Below, piece after piece: positions 6,861 through 11,178 of a DNA stretch of 11,178 nt; the stretch's first letter is position 1; every line of letters starts with the position of its first letter. The notes beneath the pieces are model-generated. The model did no database searches, had not been told where the DNA came from, and was given only the letters and a program-made list of their open reading frames with translations. A program made the position numbers and the translations under genes. This DNA comes from Burkholderiaceae bacterium (GTDB taxonomy: Bacteria > Pseudomonadota > Gammaproteobacteria > Burkholderiales > Burkholderiaceae), in assembly GCA_947461805.1 (NCBI GenBank), contig CANHMJ010000041.1:1-11178 (forward strand), given 5' to 3'.

Positions 6861-8231
6861 TTAGCCGCGCATCACTGCTTCAATTTCAGTGGCCTTGACG
6901 GGGACGCCTCTGGAAATCAAGTCGCATCCATTTTTGGTTACTAGGGCATCGTCTTCAATCCGAATGCCGATATTCCAAAATGCCTCTGGCACATCGTCTG
7001 CGGGGCGAATATACAAGCCGGGCTCGATGGTTAACATCATATTTTCCTGAAGAATGCGCCAAGGCTTTTCAGGGGTATTGCTGGTACTCGCTTCGCGATA
7101 GGATCCGACATCGTGTACGTCCATACCCAACCAATGGCTTGTCCGGTGCATGTAGAAACGGCGGTAAGCACCTGTTTCGATGGCATTGTCGACGGAGCCC
7201 AATTGATGCAATGAAAGGAGTTTTTCATCCAACATGCCCTGCGTTAAGACGCGTACCGCAGCATCGTGGGGCTGCATAAAGGTATTGCCAGGCTTAGTGG
7301 CATCAACGGCTGCTTCTTGTGCAGCTAAGGTGATGTCATACAGTGCCCGCTGAGCCGCTGAGTAGCGGCCATTAATTGGAAAAGTGCGCGTTATATCAGA
7401 GGCATAGCCATCGAGTTCGCAGCCAGCATCAATCAAGCATAAATCTCCGGATTGCAGTTCAGCAGCGCTGGCACGGTAATGCAAGATGCAGGCATTGGCG
7501 CCAGCAGCAACGATGCTGTTATAGGCCACACTTTGTGCACCGCTGTGACGAAACGCGTGCAATAACTCAGCCTCAATTTGGTATTCGCGTTGGCCGGGTC
7601 GGCAGGTGCGCATGGCACGCAAATGCGCTTCTGCAGAAATCGCTGCGGCACGCCGCATGGTTTCAATTTCGCTAGGGTCTTTAAAGAGACGCATCTCATG
7701 AACGAGTGCTTCAATGTCACGAAACTCCGATGGGGCATTGACACCAGCGCGCGCCTGGCCGCGAACGCGATCAATCCAATGGCGTATGCGGCGATCGGTT
7801 TCAGCGCTGCTAGCTAAGCGAATGTACAGCGCCATTTGATCGGCCAGCAGCTTGGGTAACTCCTGATCTAATTCAATATTGGGGTAAGCACGGTCTATCC
7901 CCAGATAATCTGGAGCGGCTTCTGGCCCTAAACGCAAGCCATCCCAGATTTCACGTTCAGCATCTTTAGGGCGGCAAAAGAGGTGCGCTACAACGGTATT
8001 GCGGTCAACTTGTAAAACCAGGGTGGCACCCGGTTCATCAAATCCAGTCAGGTAAAAGAAATCACTGTCATGCCGATAGGGAAATTCACTATCGCGATTG
8101 CGCAGTTGCTCTGGTGCTGTGGAGAGGATGGCGACTCCACCGCCAGACTGTTCACGAATGCGTCCAGCCAGCTGGGCGCGACGTTGGCGGTAGAGTTCCG
8201 TCTGAAAAACGGGGGGGTTAATTGGGGTCAT
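6861..8231 (-). CDS. pepP: Xaa-Pro aminopeptidase (aminopeptidase P)
   Basis: Cytosolic dimanganese peptidase that removes an N-terminal residue preceding proline. The protein has 456 residues, near the 441 of E. coli PepP. An N-terminal aminopeptidase P domain (about 8-150, with RNRDSEFPYRHDSDFFYLTG at 44-63) precedes the pita-bread catalytic domain. All five expected metal ligands are present: D268 in LIDAG, D279 in ASDITRTFP, H366 in TSHWLG, E403 in TIEPGLY and E426 in GIRIEDD. H373 in DVHDVG matches a conserved active-site histidine. The ATG at 8229-8231 overlaps the end of murU by 14 bases, so translation is probably coupled. Just inside the gene (codons 5-7) is a run of seven C on the coding strand. 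ubiH follows after two bases. Identification is secure. Confidence 0.97.
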   Translation of the reverse strand: MTPINPPVFQTELYRQRRAQLAGRIREQSGGGVAILSTAPEQLRNRDSEFPYRHDSDFFYLTGFDEPGATLVLQVDRNTVVAHLFCRPKDAEREIWDGLRLGPEAAPDYLGIDRAYPNIELDQELPKLLADQMALYIRLASSAETDRRIRHWIDRVRGQARAGVNAPSEFRDIEALVHEMRLFKDPSEIETMRRAAAISAEAHLRAMRTCRPGQREYQIEAELLHAFRHSGAQSVAYNSIVAAGANACILHYRASAAELQSGDLCLIDAGCELDGYASDITRTFPINGRYSAAQRALYDITLAAQEAAVDATKPGNTFMQPHDAAVRVLTQGMLDEKLLSLHQLGSVDNAIETGAYRRFYMHRTSHWLGMDVHDVGSYREASTSNTPEKPWRILQENMMLTIEPGLYIRPADDVPEAFWNIGIRIEDDALVTKNGCDLISRGVPVKATEIEAVMRG

Positions 8232-8967
8232 AAGATTGATTTAACTCGTGTAAACGCTGTGGCGTCCCTACATCGTGCCATGGACCGGTATATTTTTCAC
8301 CGAAGACGTGATTTTCAGCCATAGCTGAGCGAAGCAAAGGGCCTAATTTTGCAGGTTTACCCGGTTGTAGGTCTTTAAACAGGGATTGGTGATAAATGCC
8401 AATGCCAGAAAAGGTCAATTTTGTTTCCTGCAACTGGGGGGTGATTGGCTTGTCGCTGACACGATCCCCTTGCAGGTAAAAATCGCCCTCCAGGTGTTGT
8501 GGGGGGTTGGGTACCAGTGCTAAATAGGCAAGCGGCTTAGTCCCACTATTAAGATGCGCATGAAAGCGGCTTGTGAATGCAGCAATGGGGAAGCCAGGAC
8601 AAAACACATCGCCATTGATCACCAAAAAGTAGGGCTCGGGATTAATTAACGGTAGGGCCTGACGGATGCCCCCGGCGGTCTCAAGTGCAGTTTCCTCCGG
8701 TGAGTACTGGATTTGCATTCCCCACTTTTCGCCATCACCCAAAGCCAACTCGATTTGCTCGCCGAGCCACGCATGGTTAATGACGGCCCGATTAATGTTT
8801 GCGGCTACCAATGCTTCAATGTGCCATTGCAATAATGACTTGCCCTGAATCTGCAGGAGCGGCTTTGGTGTGGTATCCGTCAGCGGGCGCATGCGTTCCC
8901 CACGCCCTGCGGCCAACAAAAAACAAGGCAATGGATTTGGTGTGGGTGATTTGTAAATAGGCTGCAT
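8218..8967 (-). CDS. murU: N-acetylmuramate alpha-1-phosphate uridylyltransferase MurU
   Basis: Nucleotidyltransferase that turns MurNAc-1-phosphate plus UTP into UDP-MurNAc, the second step of the AmgK-MurU peptidoglycan recycling shortcut known from Pseudomonas. The 249-residue protein shows the nucleotide-binding loop FLLAAGRGERMRPLT at 16-30, TPKPL at 33-37, NHAWLG at 64-69, ETAGG at 96-100, the metal-binding INGDV at 117-121, FSGIGIY at 186-192 and WHDVGT at 230-235. NHAWLG, SGI and W-x-DVGT match MurU as I recall it better than the glucose-1-phosphate thymidylyltransferases. About 12 extra residues precede the family's usual start. The ATG at 8965-8967 overlaps the amgK stop by one base (TAATG), a typical coupling arrangement. 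A mannose-1-phosphate guanylyltransferase-like label is common in automatic annotation, but the amgK partner argues for MurU. Confidence 0.92.
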   Translation of the reverse strand: MQPIYKSPTPNPLPCFLLAAGRGERMRPLTDTTPKPLLQIQGKSLLQWHIEALVAANINRAVINHAWLGEQIELALGDGEKWGMQIQYSPEETALETAGGIRQALPLINPEPYFLVINGDVFCPGFPIAAFTSRFHAHLNSGTKPLAYLALVPNPPQHLEGDFYLQGDRVSDKPITPQLQETKLTFSGIGIYHQSLFKDLQPGKPAKLGPLLRSAMAENHVFGEKYTGPWHDVGTPQRLHELNQSYDPN

Positions 8968-9974
8968 TACTTTATCGAGCTGATGCCATTAGCACGCTCT
9001 AATATTCTGGCCAGTGGTTTTAATTCAATGTAACGATTGGCAGTAGCAAGAGTGTATTTCAATACCAGTGGAATATCCTTGAGATAGCCATCTTTGCCAT
9101 CGCGGTGATACAGGCGCGCAAATATTCCCAATACCTTGATGTGGCGTTGCAAACCCATCCACTCAAAATCACGGTAGAACTCGCCAAAATCAGCGTGCAC
9201 TGGCAAACCTTTTTTACGACCTAACTCCCAATAGCGCGCAACCCAGTCAATCACCTGTTCTTCAGACCACTCTATGTAAGCATCGCGCCACAGGGATGCA
9301 GCATCGTAAGTAATCGGTCCATATACCGCATCCTGAAAATCCAAGATTCCCGGATTTTTTGTTTCAGTGCACATCAGGTTACGCGAATGAAAATCCCGGT
9401 GGACATAAACCTGTGGCTGGGCAAGATTATTTTTTAGGATCAAACCAAATGCATTGCGCATGTATTTTTCTTCATCAGCAGTAAGTTCAAATTGCAAATG
9501 CTTTTTTAAATACCACTCGGGCAATAGATCTAATTCGCGTTGCAATAACGCTTCTGAATAATCCGCTAATACGCCAGGCTGGCTTGCTAATTGCATTGCC
9601 ACTAGCGCATCGATTGCATCGCTATACAGCGCATCTGCATTGGAATTAGTGAGTGCTGTCAGGTAGGTGGTGGACCCCAAATCGCTCAGCAGCAAAAACC
9701 CATCGGCTATATTTTTTTCTAGAACATGGGGTACATGCAGTCCTGCATGCTGTAGTAATTCGGCGATCGCAATAAAGGGCTCAACCGGCTCCGATTGCGG
9801 GGGCGCATCCATCACAATGAGGGTGGGATACAAGGCATTTTGGCTATGGAGCCGAAAATAGCGCCGAAAGCTGGCATCGGCGGATGCGGGCACAAGCGAT
9901 GACAGGTCAAGCTTCCAGCTGGGAGGCAGGCCTTGTAGCCAGTGGCAAAGGGTATCTAGGCGGTTAATGGGCAT
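8967..9974 (-). CDS. amgK: N-acetylmuramate/N-acetylglucosamine kinase AmgK (APH-fold)
   Basis: Sugar kinase of the aminoglycoside phosphotransferase fold. AmgK phosphorylates the anomeric OH of recycled MurNAc or GlcNAc, feeding MurU. The 335-residue protein has an N-lobe with ASADASFRRYFRL at 30-42 (nucleotide-binding loop region), SDLGSTTYL at 97-105, the catalytic Brenner motif HRDFHSRNLM at 192-201 (D194 as base, N199 as metal ligand) and the second metal ligand D212 in ILDFQDA. The C-lobe follows to residue 335. The ATG at 9972-9974 lies only 31 bases from the divergent lptD start. The gene leads the amgK-murU-pepP-ubiH series. Many genomes label this an aminoglycoside phosphotransferase; the adjacent murU and the lptD-divergent position, as in Pseudomonas, make the wall-recycling role much more likely than drug resistance. 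Confidence 0.92.
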   Translation of the reverse strand: MPINRLDTLCHWLQGLPPSWKLDLSSLVPASADASFRRYFRLHSQNALYPTLIVMDAPPQSEPVEPFIAIAELLQHAGLHVPHVLEKNIADGFLLLSDLGSTTYLTALTNSNADALYSDAIDALVAMQLASQPGVLADYSEALLQRELDLLPEWYLKKHLQFELTADEEKYMRNAFGLILKNNLAQPQVYVHRDFHSRNLMCTETKNPGILDFQDAVYGPITYDAASLWRDAYIEWSEEQVIDWVARYWELGRKKGLPVHADFGEFYRDFEWMGLQRHIKVLGIFARLYHRDGKDGYLKDIPLVLKYTLATANRYIELKPLARILERANGISSIK

Positions 9975-9983
9975 ATCGATTCG

Positions 9984-9989
9984 TATAAT
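9984..9989 (+). promoter_or_regulatory. Perfect TATAAT between amgK and lptD (possible -10 box)
   Basis: TATAAT is an exact -10 consensus in the 31-base divergent spacer. The bases 17 upstream (9961-9966, CGGTTA) are not a convincing -35. Start of transcription would fall near 9996, leaving only about ten bases before the lptD ATG and cutting off the purine-rich AAGTGGG at 9990-9996, the only Shine-Dalgarno candidate. On the minus strand the overlapping TATTAT (9985-9990) could serve amgK with an almost leaderless message. The hexamer is certain, the role is not. Confidence 0.25.
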
Positions 9990-10005
9990 AAGTGGGTCTG
10001 CATTT

Positions 10006-11178
10006 ATGAGCCATTATCGCCGTCGCGCTGGCCTTTGCGCCCCCCTTATTTTTACCCCATTTTTACGACTAACGATGGGGTGTTTTTGGCTGTATTTTTC
10101 AACGACAGCATTCGCTCAGGCGCCGGCCTCAGGCCTCCCATCCTCACCGCGCAATAACGCCAATTTTGTCTTGATTCCCGACCGCGGTAATGTCAGTGTT
10201 TTAAAGTTGGACGATCAATTGCGAGTTGGAAAACCCATTTCGGATAACCAAGCGTTAACGTTCACCTTTAGTGATTCGATTCAAGGCATTGTTGATCGTG
10301 AAATGAAATTAAAGGGCCGGGCTCAAATTCGACGAAACGATACCGTTATCAAGGCCGATGAAATTGTGTATCACCCCGATACAGATGTTGCCGATTTAAT
10401 CGGTAATGTTGAGATGATTAAAGGCAACTCCACATTTCGGGGCCCTAAGGCTAGCTTCAAAGTCGATGCCCGGCAAGGGGAGATGCAGGAGCCGAGCTAC
10501 GAAATGCGTGACAACCGCTCGAGTGGTAAAGCGAAAAAATTAACGATTCAATCATCCGATGTTTTTGTGTTTGATAAGGGAACGTATTCGACCTGTTCGC
10601 CCGATAACTTGGATTGGTATTTCACAGCAGACCGCATGGAAATTGATAACGAACAAAAAGAGATGACGGGTACTAATGGGGTGATGCGATTCTTTGATGT
10701 ACCGATTGCATATACACCTTACTTTAGTTTGCCAATCTCCAATCAGCGGCGCTCGGGTTTGCTTGCGCCGATCGCGGGCTATGGATCGAATAATGGCTTT
10801 GATGTAACTCAGCCTTATTATTTTAATATTGCGCCCAATCGCGATCTGTTAATAATGCCGCGTTATATGTCGTTTCGCGGCACCCAATTGGGCGGCTCAT
10901 ATCGCTACATTGATCCAAAATATTCCGGTACCGTAGCGGCGGAATTTTTGCCTTACGACAAAATACTCGGGCGCGATCGTTGGAAGTACGATTGGCAGCA
11001 GCGCCAAAGCATTGCGCCTAATTGGAATGGGTATGCAAATATTGCGCGGGTCTCGGATAATTTATATCCAATCGATTTTTCAAGAACTTTAGCTGGCGGC
11101 ATCACTAATCAATTTAGACAAGAGGTGGGAACCACATCCTTAGTAAATGGCTGGAATGTATCGGCAAGGGCAATGACC
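10006..11178 (+). CDS. lptD: LPS-assembly protein LptD, N-terminal part (3' end outside window)
   Basis: Outer-membrane beta-barrel that, with the lipoprotein LptE, inserts lipopolysaccharide into the outer leaflet. The frame is open from the ATG at 10006 to the window end: 391 codons with no stop. A signal peptide is seen at 1-37 (basic HYRRR, hydrophobic FWLYF, likely cut after AFA). The OstA/LptA-like periplasmic beta-jellyroll domain covers about 52-190 (KADEIVYHP at 117-125, GNVEMIKG at 133-140). Barrel entry follows with TYSTCSPD at 193-200, TPYFSLP at 237-243, RRSGLLAP at 248-255, YYFNIAPNRD at 271-280 and PRYMS at 285-289, all matching E. coli LptD as I recall it. C197 is the only cysteine after the signal peptide so far. 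An in-frame ATG at 9967 would overlap amgK and lengthen the signal peptide; I prefer 10006. surA would be expected downstream. Confidence 0.95.
   Translation, partial: MSHYRRRAGLCAPLIFTPFLRLTMGCFWLYFSTTAFAQAPASGLPSSPRNNANFVLIPDRGNVSVLKLDDQLRVGKPISDNQALTFTFSDSIQGIVDREMKLKGRAQIRRNDTVIKADEIVYHPDTDVADLIGNVEMIKGNSTFRGPKASFKVDARQGEMQEPSYEMRDNRSSGKAKKLTIQSSDVFVFDKGTYSTCSPDNLDWYFTADRMEIDNEQKEMTGTNGVMRFFDVPIAYTPYFSLPISNQRRSGLLAPIAGYGSNNGFDVTQPYYFNIAPNRDLLIMPRYMSFRGTQLGGSYRYIDPKYSGTVAAEFLPYDKILGRDRWKYDWQQRQSIAPNWNGYANIARVSDNLYPIDFSRTLAGGITNQFRQEVGTTSLVNGWNVSARAMT

Noticed and set aside
7433..7774. 113-codon open frame on the minus strand in another frame
   Set aside because: It is a frame-shifted reading of the conserved pepP catalytic region and has no recognisable motifs.
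8967..9974. Reading amgK as an aminoglycoside resistance gene
   Set aside because: The APH fold is shared, but the overlap with murU and position divergent from lptD point to cell-wall sugar recycling.
10069..10083. Possible lipobox around C26 of LptD (L-T-M-G-C)
   Set aside because: The spacing and residues before the Cys do not fit a lipobox, the hydrophobic core follows the Cys, and AFA-QA gives a normal signal peptidase I site.
1..11178. Undescribed system, mobile element, CRISPR array, phage or tRNA gene
   Set aside because: Every gene belongs to a well-known core family, the gaps are short, and I saw no repeat series, transposase, integrase or tRNA-like structure.

Overview
The window looks like core chromosome of a betaproteobacterium in the order Burkholderiales. 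The gene order dusB-fis-purH-ruvC-ruvA-ruvB, preceded by amgK-murU-pepP-ubiH and divergent from lptD, with tyrS converging on ruvB, matches what I remember of Burkholderiaceae. The moderate GC and very tight packing suggest a streamlined genome such as Polynucleobacter. The genus is an inference from gene order and base composition; no rRNA or other marker is present.

Layout: 1-415 is the 3' end of tyrS on the + strand. It converges on a block of ten minus-strand genes that fills 422-9974. In transcription order these are amgK and murU (recycling of peptidoglycan amino sugars), pepP (proline aminopeptidase), ubiH (ubiquinone ring hydroxylase), then a 153-base gap, dusB (tRNA dihydrouridine synthase), fis (nucleoid protein), purH (last two steps of IMP synthesis), and ruvC, ruvA, ruvB (Holliday-junction resolution). 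At 10006 the 5' part of lptD (outer-membrane LPS translocon) starts on the + strand, divergent from amgK, and runs off the window end.

Likely transcription units: amgK-murU-pepP-ubiH are joined by two overlaps (1 and 14 bases) and a 2-base gap, so they probably form one operon with translational coupling. dusB-fis-purH-ruvC-ruvA-ruvB have gaps of 9 to 43 bases and no visible terminator between them, so a second operon is likely. The only sizeable gap inside the minus-strand block, between ubiH and dusB, holds a 9-base inverted repeat and a candidate -10 box. No gene-free stretch reaches 300 bases.

Functionally the window is housekeeping: cell envelope (amgK/murU, lptD), respiration cofactor, tRNA charging and modification, purine synthesis, and recombinational repair. 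I found no mobile element, CRISPR array, tRNA or rRNA gene, phage gene, defence system or unrecognised gene. I do not think this window contains an undescribed system. The points worth a second look are small: an altered FAD-binding motif in UbiH, the missing first cysteine in LptD, the 31-base divergent amgK/lptD spacer, and the inverted repeat upstream of dusB.
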